Shown: one piece after another, positions 1 to 8,790 of the stretch
Position numbering within the stretch: position 1 is the stretch's first letter
How the letters are laid out: each line of letters begins with the position of its first letter
Assembly: GCF_009711345.1 (NCBI RefSeq)
Contig: NZ_SMMA01000063.1
Location: forward strand, 135,850-199,849
Source: Pseudovibrio flavus
GTDB lineage: Bacteria; Pseudomonadota; Alphaproteobacteria; Rhizobiales; Stappiaceae
Reading direction: 5' to 3'
Length of the DNA stretch: 64,000 nucleotides
Made by a program: the position numbers and the translations under genes
The notes under the pieces: model-generated
What the model saw: the letters and a program-made list of their open reading frames with translations, nothing else
Told to the model about the DNA's origin: nothing
Database searches by the model: none

Positions 1-33
1 CAGTTTAATGCTCATTCTACGTGAACCTTTGCA

Positions 34-1323
34 TTAGAAGAGGAGATTAGGCAGGAACAGGGCGATCTGTGGTACGGCGGTTAGAATGACCAGCGCGAGC
101 AGGAAGATCAGCCAATATGGAATCGAGGCAATCGCGGCCTGACCAAGTGTGACTTGGTTTTTGGTGAGCGAGCTGAGAACCGAGAGGTTCAAACCAACTG
201 GTGGAGTAATCTGGCCAATTTCGATCATGATCGTAATCATCACGCCGAGCCAGATCGGGTCGAAGCCCAATCCTGTCAAAAGCGGAAAGACGATTGGCAG
301 GGTCATAATCATCAACGACAGGCCGTCAAAGAAGCAGCCGAGAATGAGATAGACCAACACCACCATGAAGAGGATGCCATAACGGTTAAGACCGCTGCTG
401 GTTGCTGCCTCCAACACATCCTGCGGGATGCCAAGCAAGGCAACGGATTGGGCAAGAATGGTTGCGCCGATAAGAACCAAACCAATGGCAGCATAGAGCT
501 GAACTGAGTGGTAAATGGAGTCCCATAGCTTTTTAAGAGTGAAGTCACCCCAGACAAACCCAACGATCACAGCGGCGGCGACGCCAATGGCTGCAGCTTC
601 CGTTGGTGTTGCCCAGCCAAAGGTGATGCTGCCCATAATGGCGAAGATCAAAACCAGAATTGGCCAGATTTGGAGTGCCCCGCGCAAAACCTTCATCACT
701 GGAAGATGAGTTGTCTCGCGAGGATATAGCGATGGGTTCATCAAACAGCGGATGAGAATGTAGGTCATAAACAGACCCGCAACCATGATGCCGGGTACGA
801 TGCCTGCCAAGAACAAGCGGCCAATGGATGTTTCAGTCAACGCGCCAAAGATGAGGAATGACAGGCTTGGCGGAATTAGAAGACCCAGTGTACCGCCACC
901 TGCAAGGCTACCAACAACCATGCTACGGCTATAACCGCGGCTTGTCATTTCCGGATAGGCGACGGAACCAATGGCGGCCGCCGTTGAAAGGCTGGAACCG
1001 CTGACAGCGCCGAAGATGGTGCAAACGACAATGTTGGTGTGCAGCAGGCCGCCCGGCACCTTGGTGAACGCAGGTGTTAGGGCGGAATAAACACGTTCGG
1101 ACAACCCGCTGCGCAGTAGAATTTCACCCAGAATGATGAAGAGCGGAATAGCGCTCAAGGTGAACGAGTTAAAGACATTCCACACTGCGTCGAGGGCGAG
1201 CGCTGTCGCTCCGCCTACAAAGAAGTGCAGAATAATCATACCGGTAATGCCTAGTGCCGCGCCAAGGGCAGCACCGGTTGCGGCGGTGATTGTTAGTGCA
1301 GAAAGAAGCGTGGTCCAGAACAT
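34..1323 (-). CDS. TRAP transporter large membrane subunit (DctM family)
   Basis: About 429 residues of almost continuous hydrophobic segments, with the Gly/Pro-rich repeats of the DctM/SiaM family (for example the PPSLSFLIFG stretch near residue 152 and TPPVGLNL near residue 380). It is the ion-coupled translocation subunit of a tripartite ATP-independent periplasmic transporter, working with the small subunit and binding protein encoded just upstream. The ATG at 1323 overlaps the preceding TGA by one base (TGATG), which implies translational coupling; a TTG one codon earlier is less likely. No catabolic gene follows inside the window, so the substrate is unknown. The family assignment is firm; a C4-dicarboxylate substrate should not be assumed. 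Confidence 0.93.
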   Translation of the reverse strand: MFWTTLLSALTITAATGAALGAALGITGMIILHFFVGGATALALDAVWNVFNSFTLSAIPLFIILGEILLRSGLSERVYSALTPAFTKVPGGLLHTNIVVCTIFGAVSGSSLSTAAAIGSVAYPEMTSRGYSRSMVVGSLAGGGTLGLLIPPSLSFLIFGALTETSIGRLFLAGIVPGIMVAGLFMTYILIRCLMNPSLYPRETTHLPVMKVLRGALQIWPILVLIFAIMGSITFGWATPTEAAAIGVAAAVIVGFVWGDFTLKKLWDSIYHSVQLYAAIGLVLIGATILAQSVALLGIPQDVLEAATSSGLNRYGILFMVVLVYLILGCFFDGLSLMIMTLPIVFPLLTGLGFDPIWLGVMITIMIEIGQITPPVGLNLSVLSSLTKNQVTLGQAAIASIPYWLIFLLALVILTAVPQIALFLPNLLF

Positions 1324-1874
1324 CAATTATGTCCGCCGGTTTGGGTGCCGTGGTCTTGTGGCCCACCCAAAAGGATTTGGGCCAGATTTCGTAAAAACTG
1401 AACGGCAAGAATAAGTGCTGTCAGTGAGAACATGGCGGGGAACACCATCATCCAAGGAACCAGTGGAATGGCTGCAACTTCCGACTTGATGTCGAGACGC
1501 ATTGCAAATTCCATCCACGGCACAGCTTCCCAAAGCATCCATAAAAAGAAGGTGAGGGATACCAGTATGGCGAAGAGTGCCATCAAGGCTTGGCCACGCT
1601 CGCTTAGATAGTTCACTACCAGCGTCACCCGAATATGCGCGCCGCGTTTGGTGACCAAGGGCAGGGCGCACATCATTGTTACGCTGAGCAGTAGGCCGAC
1701 CAGTTCCTCCCCGTAGTAAAGCGGGGTGCTGGCAACGCGGCGCATAAATACACTGACGCAGATCACGACGATGATGCTGCTAACGGCAAGCGCAGAGATG
1801 AAGGCAGCAAAGCGGGCCAGATAGTCCAGCCCGCGCTCTGCATATTCAAGTGTTTTAAGGATCACGAAGAGCAC
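1323..1874 (-). CDS. TRAP transporter small membrane subunit (DctQ family)
   Basis: About 183 residues with four predicted membrane segments (roughly residues 20-45, 55-75, 95-115 and 135-160), the normal size and topology for DctQ. It links the binding protein to the large subunit. The start used is GTG at 1874; there is no in-frame ATG nearby, and a GTG three codons later is an alternative. It lies between the binding-protein gene (84 bases away, with an inverted repeat in the gap) and dctM, which it overlaps by one base. Substrate unknown. Confidence 0.88.
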   Translation of the reverse strand: MLFVILKTLEYAERGLDYLARFAAFISALAVSSIIVVICVSVFMRRVASTPLYYGEELVGLLLSVTMMCALPLVTKRGAHIRVTLVVNYLSERGQALMALFAILVSLTFFLWMLWEAVPWMEFAMRLDIKSEVAAIPLVPWMMVFPAMFSLTALILAVQFLRNLAQILLGGPQDHGTQTGGHN

Positions 1875-1892
1875 GCTCCATTAGGGGGAGAA

Positions 1893-1920
1893 GCGGCGGG
1901 GCTTCTGTAATGCCCGCCGC
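1893..1920 (-). terminator. Inverted repeat between dctP and dctQ
   Basis: GCGGCGGG at 1893-1900 pairs with CCCGCCGC at 1913-1920, leaving a bulged G and a loop of about nine bases. There is no strong T-run. It sits directly after the binding-protein stop codon and before dctQ, so it may stabilise the dctP message or partly terminate transcription. The same arrangement recurs at the four other binding-protein genes in this window. Confidence 0.5.
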
Positions 1921-1958
1921 CTGAGTTTATTGTTTTCGAGCGCTGTTTCTCAGTTAGC

Positions 1959-2972
1959 TTATGAGCGACCGAGTGCTTCCAGTACCTGCTGGCGGTATTT
2001 AGGAGCATCGCCACCAGCTTCATCAGTCAGCTCTTTCCAAGTGCCAGATACGGTGGAAAGGAACAGGTCGCGGTCTTCCTGCGGGAAGTCCTCAAGGAAG
2101 GTCACGCCTTGCTCGCCCAGCTTTTCGCGAGCAGCCATTTCACGCTGAAGGTCGTTGGAGTATTCGTTGGTGCGCTCCCACACGTTGTCAGCGGCCTGCT
2201 GCAATGCTGCCTTTTCTTCCTCAGAAAGGGCATCCCATTTGGAGGTCGCCATGCCGAGAGTGTAAGGGCCTGCCGCAATCGGATAGAGGTAGGACGCGTA
2301 CTTGGCGGTTTCCTGAAGCGAAGCAGTGTGGGCGTAGAGCGCCGGATAAAGGGCACAGTCAACCACGCCGGTCTTCATAGAGATGTACATCTCGTCCTGA
2401 TTGATAATTTGGGCCGAAACGCCGAGCTTGGTGAAGGTCATCACCTGATCTTTGGACCAAACACGCAGCTTCTTGGACTTCAGGTCGTCTAGCGTACGCA
2501 CTGGCTCATCGCGGCAGAAAACGCTTGCATAAAGCATCGGAATTGCGAGGTTACCAACAGTCTTCACGCCCCACTTGTCGAACTCCTTGGCATAGATGTC
2601 TTTAACGACAGGAAGGGCTGCTTCCAGTTCTTCAACATTGCCAATGGAGCCCTGAACCAACACGGTGCTGAGCGCAGGTGCATCGCGGCCGAGATAGTTG
2701 GCCCACAGAAGGCTCATATCAACCACACCGCGTGGAAGCGTGCGCAGCAGATCTGCGTTCTTGAGGGTCATGGAGCCGCCGTTAAACAAGCGGATGCCGA
2801 GCTCGCCGCCGGAGTTCGCGGCAACTTCATCTGCAAACTTGATGAGTTCTTGCGTTTCTGGGCGGGATTCTGGAAGTGGGTTGTTGAATTTAAGCTCTTT
2901 GGCTTGAGCGGAAAAAGCAACGACGCTTGCCACTGCAAGACCGAATACGCCAGCTGTACTGCTTTTCTTCAT
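1959..2972 (-). CDS. TRAP transporter substrate-binding protein (DctP family)
   Basis: A 337-residue secreted solute receptor. Residues 1-24 form a clear signal peptide ending SAQA, followed by the mature start KELKFNNPLPESRP. The family-typical KLRVW segment near residue 170 carries the conserved arginine that usually binds a substrate carboxylate, and MKTGVVD follows about 38 residues later. The start chosen is ATG 2972, immediately before the signal peptide; an upstream in-frame extension to 3038 would bury the signal peptide. First gene of a dctPQM operon read leftward. No enzyme or regulator is adjacent, so the ligand cannot be named. Confidence 0.9.
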   Translation of the reverse strand: MKKSSTAGVFGLAVASVVAFSAQAKELKFNNPLPESRPETQELIKFADEVAANSGGELGIRLFNGGSMTLKNADLLRTLPRGVVDMSLLWANYLGRDAPALSTVLVQGSIGNVEELEAALPVVKDIYAKEFDKWGVKTVGNLAIPMLYASVFCRDEPVRTLDDLKSKKLRVWSKDQVMTFTKLGVSAQIINQDEMYISMKTGVVDCALYPALYAHTASLQETAKYASYLYPIAAGPYTLGMATSKWDALSEEEKAALQQAADNVWERTNEYSNDLQREMAAREKLGEQGVTFLEDFPQEDRDLFLSTVSGTWKELTDEAGGDAPKYRQQVLEALGRS

Positions 2973-3288
2973 AGTGTTTTGCCCCCAAAACATGACCGAG
3001 AATTTTATATGCCCGATTGCAAGATGAGCTTCTTGCACTCGTTTGTCTCTGCCTATGACTAATGAATTAATCAGAAATAAGAGACGAATTCTATTCTAAA
3101 AGGGGCTCTAGGCATGACTAATTTTTCTAATTATGGATTTCAAAAAAGAAAAAACAGATTTATCCAGCCATTTTTGAAATCATTTTCCTAAATATATGCA
3201 GGGTAGTAAGTGTATGAGCCGCAAGGAACAGGGATAGGTCTTTGCGGCTCATATTATATAGCTTGATACTAAAGTATAATTAGGATGA
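2973..3288. other. Intergenic region upstream of dctP
   Basis: AT-rich, with no plausible gene. It holds the presumed dctP promoter, two copies of ATGACTAAT (3055-3063 and 3114-3122), and at its right end the inverted repeat that closes the polyamine operon. No clear -35/-10 pair could be assigned with confidence. Confidence 0.5.
3213..3253 (-). terminator. Hairpin downstream of the PuuA-like gene
   Basis: A perfect 12-base inverted repeat: TATGAGCCGCAA at 3213-3224 and its complement at 3242-3253, with a 17-base loop. It lies 36 bases past the stop codon of the last gene of the polyamine operon. There is no T-tract, so it may be a 3' stabiliser rather than an intrinsic terminator. Confidence 0.6.
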
Positions 3289-4686
3289 CTAGACCTTTTG
3301 AAGATAGGTCTGGCACTCAAACTGTGTCACGGTTTCAGCGAAAATCGCGTGCTCGCTTATCCGGCTTGTTGTGTAAGCCTCGTAGAATTCGCAGGAACCG
3401 AGGTTGCGCGTGTAATTGCTGTGCTGCCAGTTATGAATGGCAAGCTCCCAGTTGGCTGCAAGAGGCTTGAGGGCCGCGACATCTTCAAGCGTTTCAACCG
3501 GTTTGCCCGGATCCATCTTTGCTTCAATGCCTTGCATCATGCCTTCAAGGATAGCGGCCAGCACGAGATACGGGTTGGCATCCGCACCTGAGACGCGGTG
3601 TTCCAGTCGAGCGCCTTTGCCCTTGGTTTCCGGTACTCGCACGGCAGCCGCGCGGTGATCGTAGCCCCAACATGGTGTCGTTGGTGCGTAGGAAGCTGGC
3701 TGCAAGCGGCGGTAAGAGTTCGCGTGCGGTGCAAAGATAAGCTGGAAGTCCTGCATGGTCTCTACTAGGCCAGCAACCGCACTCTTCAGGGTATCGTTTG
3801 CTTCTTCTGTGCCGCTATCGAAGATGTTGTTCCCTTCAAGGTCCTGCACGCTGCAATGAACATGGAAGCCATTGCCGGACTCGCCTTTGTAAGGTTTTGC
3901 CATAAAGCAGGCATCCATACCGTGTTTGCGGGCTACTGCCTTAACGACACGTTTAAAGAGAATGCAGTTCTCAGCTGCTGTCATGGCATTAGCGACGTGC
4001 AGCAGATTGATCTCAAACTGCCCTAGGCCAAACTCCGCGATGGTTGTGTCAGCCGGAATACCTTGGGCGGCGCAGATCTCGTTGATCTCTTCCAGAATAG
4101 GCGCAAAGCCCTCCATGATATCGAGATCATAAATCTGGCTGATTGAAAGACGCTCTTTGCGGCCGGGAATAAGCGGTGGCTGTGGCATGCCGTTTTCATC
4201 GCGTTCTGCGTCGACGAAATAAAACTCAAGCTCTGTCGCCATAACCGGCACGAGGCCTTTTTTGGCGAAGCGTTGCTGGACCTCATGCAGAACAGCGCGT
4301 GGGTTATAGATGCTCTGCTCGCCCGTATCTAGGTCAGCCAGATAAACCAGTACCTGCGCGGTTGGAGAATGCGCCCACGGAACCCGCTTCAACGTACCGG
4401 GAACCGGTATCAACGCCCCATCTGGATCACCGCGCTCAATGGCAAGGCCGGTTTCTGGAATGTCGTTACCCCAAACGTCCAGCGCTACCGTGGAAACAGG
4501 CAGGCGCACCTCACCTTTAGCCAGCTTGGAAAGCGCTGAGACTGGCAGCCATTTACCGCGAAGAGGCCCGCAGTACCCTTGGTAGAGTGTTTCTATCTTC
4601 TTGATGTCAGGGTTTGCGGCAATGAATGCCTTTGCTTCCTCGGCAAACGATTGTGTGTCTGCGTTGGTATCTGCAAGAACCAGCAT
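3289..4686 (-). CDS. puuA: Glutamine synthetase-like gamma-glutamylpolyamine synthetase (copy 1)
   Basis: 465 residues. The glutamine synthetase catalytic fold is clear: ELEFYF in the first metal-binding region, QFEINLLH, the ATP/metal segment GNGFHVHCSV, NSYRRLQP, and the C-terminal RLEHRVSGADANPYL. It belongs to the PuuA/GlnA3 side of the family, which ligates glutamate to the amine of putrescine or related compounds using ATP. It is the last gene of the operon potF-G-H-I-agmatinase-puuA, 64 bases after the agmatinase gene, so gamma-glutamylation of imported or agmatine-derived putrescine is the likely role. A second, divergent copy lies at 10983-12383. The exact amine is not provable from sequence; biosynthetic GlnA is unlikely given the context. 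Confidence 0.85.
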   Translation of the reverse strand: MLVLADTNADTQSFAEEAKAFIAANPDIKKIETLYQGYCGPLRGKWLPVSALSKLAKGEVRLPVSTVALDVWGNDIPETGLAIERGDPDGALIPVPGTLKRVPWAHSPTAQVLVYLADLDTGEQSIYNPRAVLHEVQQRFAKKGLVPVMATELEFYFVDAERDENGMPQPPLIPGRKERLSISQIYDLDIMEGFAPILEEINEICAAQGIPADTTIAEFGLGQFEINLLHVANAMTAAENCILFKRVVKAVARKHGMDACFMAKPYKGESGNGFHVHCSVQDLEGNNIFDSGTEEANDTLKSAVAGLVETMQDFQLIFAPHANSYRRLQPASYAPTTPCWGYDHRAAAVRVPETKGKGARLEHRVSGADANPYLVLAAILEGMMQGIEAKMDPGKPVETLEDVAALKPLAANWELAIHNWQHSNYTRNLGSCEFYEAYTTSRISEHAIFAETVTQFECQTYLQKV

Positions 4687-4750
4687 ATTTCCTCGCTTTA
4701 TTGCTGATTTGTACCGCAGGCAAAAGTGCTTCGGTACACGGCGCTAGGCC

Positions 4751-5737
4751 TTATTTTCTTGTTGCGTAGATGCATAGAAGGTCCAGCGCTATGGTTGCCC
4801 CAGCAAGCGCTGTAATTTCTGCGTGATCGTAGGAAGGGGAGACTTCCACGACATCCATTCCTTTTAGATTGATGCCTTCAAGTCCACGAAGAATATCGCG
4901 AACTTCGCCCGTGGTTGGCCCGCCAACAACAGGGGTACCAGTACCCGGCGCATAGGCAGGGTCCAGACAGTCGATATCAAAGCTGATGTAGACAGGCGTA
5001 TCACCAACACGGCGGCGAATTTCCTCGCTTGCCGCATCAGCCCCGTTCTTTCGCAGCCAACGGGCCGAGAGGGTCTTTACTCCTTGCGGCTCGTCATTGT
5101 TGGTGCGGATGCCAACCTGAATGGATGTATCTGGATTGATGATGCCGTCTTTGATCGCCTTGTAGAACATCGTTCCGTGGTCGATGCGGCCATCGCCATC
5201 GTCAGCCCAAGTGTCGCTGTGCGCATCAAACTGTACCAGAGAAAGAGGGCCGTGCTTTTGTGCGTGGGCCTTCAAAACCGGATAGCTGCTAAAGTGATCG
5301 CCGCCGAGCATCAACGTCGTCTTCGCTTTGGAGAGCATCCCGAACGTCTGGGCTGACAAGGCGTGGGGGATGTCAGATGGATACCCCGGATCGAAGGCGA
5401 GATCACCAAAATCAACCACCTTCAACTTGTCGAACGGGTCAAACGGCCATCCCCAAACGCGGTCCCAAGCCATGATGGAGCTAGCTTGCCGGATAGCGCG
5501 GGGGCCAAAGCGTGCGCCGGGGCGGTTGCTGACTGACAAGTCGTAAGGAATGCCAAATACGGCGACATCTGCGCCTTTTAAATCCTTTGAGAACTGTCGA
5601 CGCATAAAGCTAAGCGCGCCAGAGTAGGATGGCTCTGCCAACGTTCCCAGCGGCGTATCGCGGGTAAAGGCAAGGTCGGACTGGGAGTATTCGTCCAGCG
5701 ATGAGCCTTGCTTTTCCAGATCAAGTGTATCGGACAT
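4751..5737 (-). CDS. speB: Agmatinase / ureohydrolase
   Basis: 328 residues of the arginase/agmatinase superfamily. The binuclear manganese site is intact: GGDH, DAHSDTW and SFDIDCLDPAYAPGTGTP. In E. coli SpeB this activity hydrolyses agmatine to putrescine and urea. It sits between the polyamine permease potI (12 bases) and the PuuA-like gene, fitting agmatine uptake, conversion to putrescine, then glutamylation. Related ureohydrolases acting on guanidinobutyrate, guanidinopropionate or guanidine look very similar, so the substrate is inferred from context. About 40 residues precede the catalytic fold, normal for this subgroup. Confidence 0.85.
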   Translation of the reverse strand: MSDTLDLEKQGSSLDEYSQSDLAFTRDTPLGTLAEPSYSGALSFMRRQFSKDLKGADVAVFGIPYDLSVSNRPGARFGPRAIRQASSIMAWDRVWGWPFDPFDKLKVVDFGDLAFDPGYPSDIPHALSAQTFGMLSKAKTTLMLGGDHFSSYPVLKAHAQKHGPLSLVQFDAHSDTWADDGDGRIDHGTMFYKAIKDGIINPDTSIQVGIRTNNDEPQGVKTLSARWLRKNGADAASEEIRRRVGDTPVYISFDIDCLDPAYAPGTGTPVVGGPTTGEVRDILRGLEGINLKGMDVVEVSPSYDHAEITALAGATIALDLLCIYATRK

Positions 5738-5749
5738 AATGCAGCTCCC

Positions 5750-6565
5750 TTACCCAGCGAATGCCAGTTGCTCTTCCCGTTTGCGCTTCACTTCCGCCCG
5801 TTTCATTGCAAGGGAGGCGGTGATAACGCCGATCGAGACGACAGCCACCAAAATGGTGGAGAGGGCGTTGATCTCCGGTGAAACGCCAATGCGCACCTGC
5901 GAGTAGATCTTCATCGGCAGCGTTGTTGCTCCCGGTCCAGACGCAAAGGATGCGATGACGAGATCGTCGAGGGAGAGAGTGAAGGCAAGCAACCACCCCG
6001 CGGCGACAGAAGGCGCGATGATTGGTAGTGTCACCTGCATGAAGGCGGAAAACTTGGTGCAGCCCAAATCCTGCGCAGCTTCTTCATAGGATTTTTCGAA
6101 GCTCACAAGACGGGCAGAAACCACCACAGCCGCGTAACACATGGAGAAGGTGATATGAGCGATTGTGACGGTCCAGAACCCACGGGTGAAGTCCATGGAA
6201 ACGAAGAGCAGTAGCAGGGAAAGGCCGGTGATCACTTCTGGCATAACCATCGGCGCATAGATCATGCCGGAGAACAGCGTGCGCCCCAGAAAAGGCCCGG
6301 CTCTGCTAAGCATGAGTGCCGCCATTGTTCCAAGAACAGTGGCGATGGTTGCCGAGATTACGCCAACGCGCACTGTTACCCATGCAGCGTTGATGAAGTC
6401 TTCATTCTGGAAGACGGAGCCGTACCATTTGGTAGAAAATCCCGCCCAAACAGTGACTAAGCGGGACTCGTTGAAGCTATAAATGATCAGCAGCAAGATC
6501 GGCAGGTACAGGAAAACGAAGCCCAGTGTCAGCGTTGTCGCGTTCAGCCAGTTAAAGCGTAACAT
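5750..6565 (-). CDS. potI: Polyamine ABC transporter permease (PotI/PotC type)
   Basis: 271 residues with about six membrane segments. The EAA loop that contacts the ATPase is visible as EEAAQDLGCTKFSAFMQVTLP. It is the second inner-membrane permease of the polyamine importer and pairs with the upstream permease, overlapping it by one base (TAATG). The family sits within type I spermidine/putrescine permeases. Continuous with the potF, potG and potH genes in one transcription unit. Confidence 0.9.
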   Translation of the reverse strand: MLRFNWLNATTLTLGFVFLYLPILLLIIYSFNESRLVTVWAGFSTKWYGSVFQNEDFINAAWVTVRVGVISATIATVLGTMAALMLSRAGPFLGRTLFSGMIYAPMVMPEVITGLSLLLLFVSMDFTRGFWTVTIAHITFSMCYAAVVVSARLVSFEKSYEEAAQDLGCTKFSAFMQVTLPIIAPSVAAGWLLAFTLSLDDLVIASFASGPGATTLPMKIYSQVRIGVSPEINALSTILVAVVSIGVITASLAMKRAEVKRKREEQLAFAG

Positions 6566-7521
6566 TAGCCATCCTCCTTCATCTGCTTTTCCTGCTGCTT
6601 CTGGAACAGCACAATCGGGATGATCAAAAGCAATAGGAGAATGACCGCAACGGCGGAGGCTACAGGCCAGTCTCGGTTAGAGAAGAACTCTGTCCAGAGG
6701 GTTTTACCAATCATCAGCGTGTTGGAGCCACCGAGAAGGTCTGGGATAACAAACTCACCAACCGCCGGAATGAACACGAGGAAACAGCCTGCGATAATAC
6801 CCGGCAGAGAAAGCGGAATGGTGATGATCCAGAAGGTTTTGATCGGCGAGCAGCCAAGATCGTTTGCCGCTTCCAGTAAAGCGCCATCCATCTTTTCAAG
6901 AACGGCATAGAGCGGCAGCACCATAAATGGCAGGTAGGAATAAACGATGCCGATATAAACGGCGGTGTTTGTATTGAGGATCGTGAGTGGTTCATCAATT
7001 ACACCCAGCCACATTAGCGCGTAGTTGAGGAAGCCTTCTTTCTTGAGAATGCCCACCCATGCATAAACGCGGATCAGGAAGCTCGTCCAGAACGGCAAGA
7101 TGATCAACATCACCAAGGTAGAGCGCCATTCCGATGGAGCTTTTGCCATGGAGTAGGCGATCGGATAGCCGATCAGCAGCGCCAGCAAGGTGGAAATGGA
7201 AGCGACCTTAAGGCTGCTCACGTAGGACTTCCAATATAGGTCGTCTTCGGTCAGCCAAACGTAGTTTTCAAGATCGAGCGCATTCCAGAGTGCAACAAGT
7301 CCATCCCAACCCTCACTCAAATCGAATGTTGGTGTGTAAGGGGGAATGGAAATCGCAATGTCGGACAGCGACATTTTAAAGACGATAAAGAACGGGGCGA
7401 GGAAGAAAACAAGCAGCCAGACATAAGGAACAGCGATAAGGACCTTCTGCCCTATGCCTTCCTGCGCTTGGGTTGATACCTCTTCCGTTTCAACTAAATC
7501 GGCAGGTTGGGTTACAGCCAT
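6565..7521 (-). CDS. potH: Polyamine ABC transporter permease (PotH/PotB type)
   Basis: About 318 residues from the ATG at 7521, which has a strong AGGAGG ribosome site immediately upstream; a longer reading to 7593 overlaps the ATPase gene and is unlikely. It has six membrane segments and the EAA loop LLEAANDLGCSPIKTF. Roughly 30 hydrophilic residues precede the first membrane helix. It forms the permease pair with PotI. Confidence 0.9.
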   Translation of the reverse strand: MAVTQPADLVETEEVSTQAQEGIGQKVLIAVPYVWLLVFFLAPFFIVFKMSLSDIAISIPPYTPTFDLSEGWDGLVALWNALDLENYVWLTEDDLYWKSYVSSLKVASISTLLALLIGYPIAYSMAKAPSEWRSTLVMLIILPFWTSFLIRVYAWVGILKKEGFLNYALMWLGVIDEPLTILNTNTAVYIGIVYSYLPFMVLPLYAVLEKMDGALLEAANDLGCSPIKTFWIITIPLSLPGIIAGCFLVFIPAVGEFVIPDLLGGSNTLMIGKTLWTEFFSNRDWPVASAVAVILLLLLIIPIVLFQKQQEKQMKEDG

Positions 7522-7532
7522 GGTCTTGCCTC

Positions 7533-8681
7533 CTATGACTGCAGCAGGACGCCAGCGCCCTTTTCCCAGTAAACGTAGACGGAATCCTCCCACGTAATAG
7601 GCCGGTTAGCCAGATGCTGGCGGTTTGCCACCTGCGCTTTGATCATCTGTCCGTTGGCAAGCTTAACGTGGTAGGTAGAGATGTTGCCGGTATAGCCGAT
7701 ATCCCAAACCTCACCTTGAAGGCAGTTATCAGCCTCTTCGGGCATCTCTTTGGAAATGCGAACTTTTTCAGGACGAACTGCTATCCATGCAGTGTCGCCA
7801 CTTTGTGGGCGCTCCTTAGTGGAAACTGCAAGATGGCTCTGGCCCTCTGCCCAATTGAGGCTTGCGGTTTCGCCTGTTGTGACGCCAACGCGGCCCTCTA
7901 CAATGTTCACATCACCAAGGAAGTCCGCGACATAACGAGAGTTCGGATACTCATAGATTTCGGCAGGTGTAGCGACCTGCTTGATGCGGCCATGGTCCAT
8001 CACTGCAATGCGGCTTGCAACGGTCATGGCCTCTTCCTGATCGTGGGTAACGATCACAAAGGTCATGCCGAGCTTTTCCTGAATGTTCATCAGCTCGAAC
8101 TGGGTCTGCTCGCGCAGCTTTTTATCAAGCGCGCCGAGGGGTTCATCCAGCAAAAGGAGCTTTGGTTTTTTGGCAAGAGAACGGGCTAGCGCGACACGCT
8201 GCTTCTGCCCGCCGGAGAGCTGGTGAGGCTTGCGCTTAGCAAACGCTTCCAACTGAACGAGGGAGAGCATTTCCTCTACCCGCTCTTTAATTTCCTGTTT
8301 CGGCCGCTTGTCTTGCTTCAGTCCAAAGGCAATGTTCTGCTCAACAGACATATGCGGAAAGAGCGCATAGGACTGGAACATCATGTTCACCGGCCGCTTA
8401 TGCGGCGGGGTGTCTTTTAGATCGTTATCACCCAGTAGAATTCTGCCAGTGGTTGGCAGCTCAAACCCTGCGAGCATGCGCATCATCGTCGTCTTACCGC
8501 AGCCGGACGGGCCAAGAAGTGCGAAGAACTCGCGTTCATAAATGTCCAGTGTAAGGTTATCGACGGCGGTAAAATCACCGAACTTCTTGGTTACGTTTTC
8601 AAAGCGCAGAAGCGGCTTGTTTTGCGGGTCTGTCCAAGGTGCAAAGACCTGCTGCTGGTTGGATTTTACAATAGTTTCCAT
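7533..8681 (-). CDS. potG: Polyamine ABC transporter ATP-binding protein
   Basis: 382 residues. Walker A GPSGCGKTT, the Q-loop in MMFQSYALFPHM, signature LSGGQKQRVALARS, Walker B LLLLDEPLGALD and the switch histidine in VTHDQEEAM are all intact. A C-terminal TOBE-like domain follows from about residue 270, as in PotA/PotG. The ATG at 8681 is preceded by AGGA; the longer frame to 8717 runs into the intergenic region. It energises PotHI. It follows the binding-protein gene after a hairpin at 8744-8775. Confidence 0.92.
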   Translation of the reverse strand: METIVKSNQQQVFAPWTDPQNKPLLRFENVTKKFGDFTAVDNLTLDIYEREFFALLGPSGCGKTTMMRMLAGFELPTTGRILLGDNDLKDTPPHKRPVNMMFQSYALFPHMSVEQNIAFGLKQDKRPKQEIKERVEEMLSLVQLEAFAKRKPHQLSGGQKQRVALARSLAKKPKLLLLDEPLGALDKKLREQTQFELMNIQEKLGMTFVIVTHDQEEAMTVASRIAVMDHGRIKQVATPAEIYEYPNSRYVADFLGDVNIVEGRVGVTTGETASLNWAEGQSHLAVSTKERPQSGDTAWIAVRPEKVRISKEMPEEADNCLQGEVWDIGYTGNISTYHVKLANGQMIKAQVANRQHLANRPITWEDSVYVYWEKGAGVLLQS

Positions 8682-8743
8682 GGGTGATCCTGAAAGCTGG
8701 CACGCCTTCAAAGGCATGCGTGTGTCTTAACGTGCAGACGGTA

Positions 8744-8775
8744 AAGAGGAGGGCTCTTTTGCGAGCCTTCCTCTT
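8744..8775 (-). terminator. Hairpin between potF and potG
   Basis: AAGAGGAGGGCTC at 8744-8756 pairs with GAGCCTTCCTCTT at 8763-8775 (13 pairs, one G-U), with a six-base loop. It lies between the binding-protein stop and the ATPase start. It probably gives partial termination or 3' protection, so that binding protein is made in excess of the membrane parts. Confidence 0.65.
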
Positions 8776-8790
8776 CTTCACATTCAGGAG

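Noticed and set aside
34..2972. C4-dicarboxylate specificity for the first TRAP system
   Set aside because: The DctPQM names describe families; ligands are very diverse and no evidence here selects dicarboxylates.
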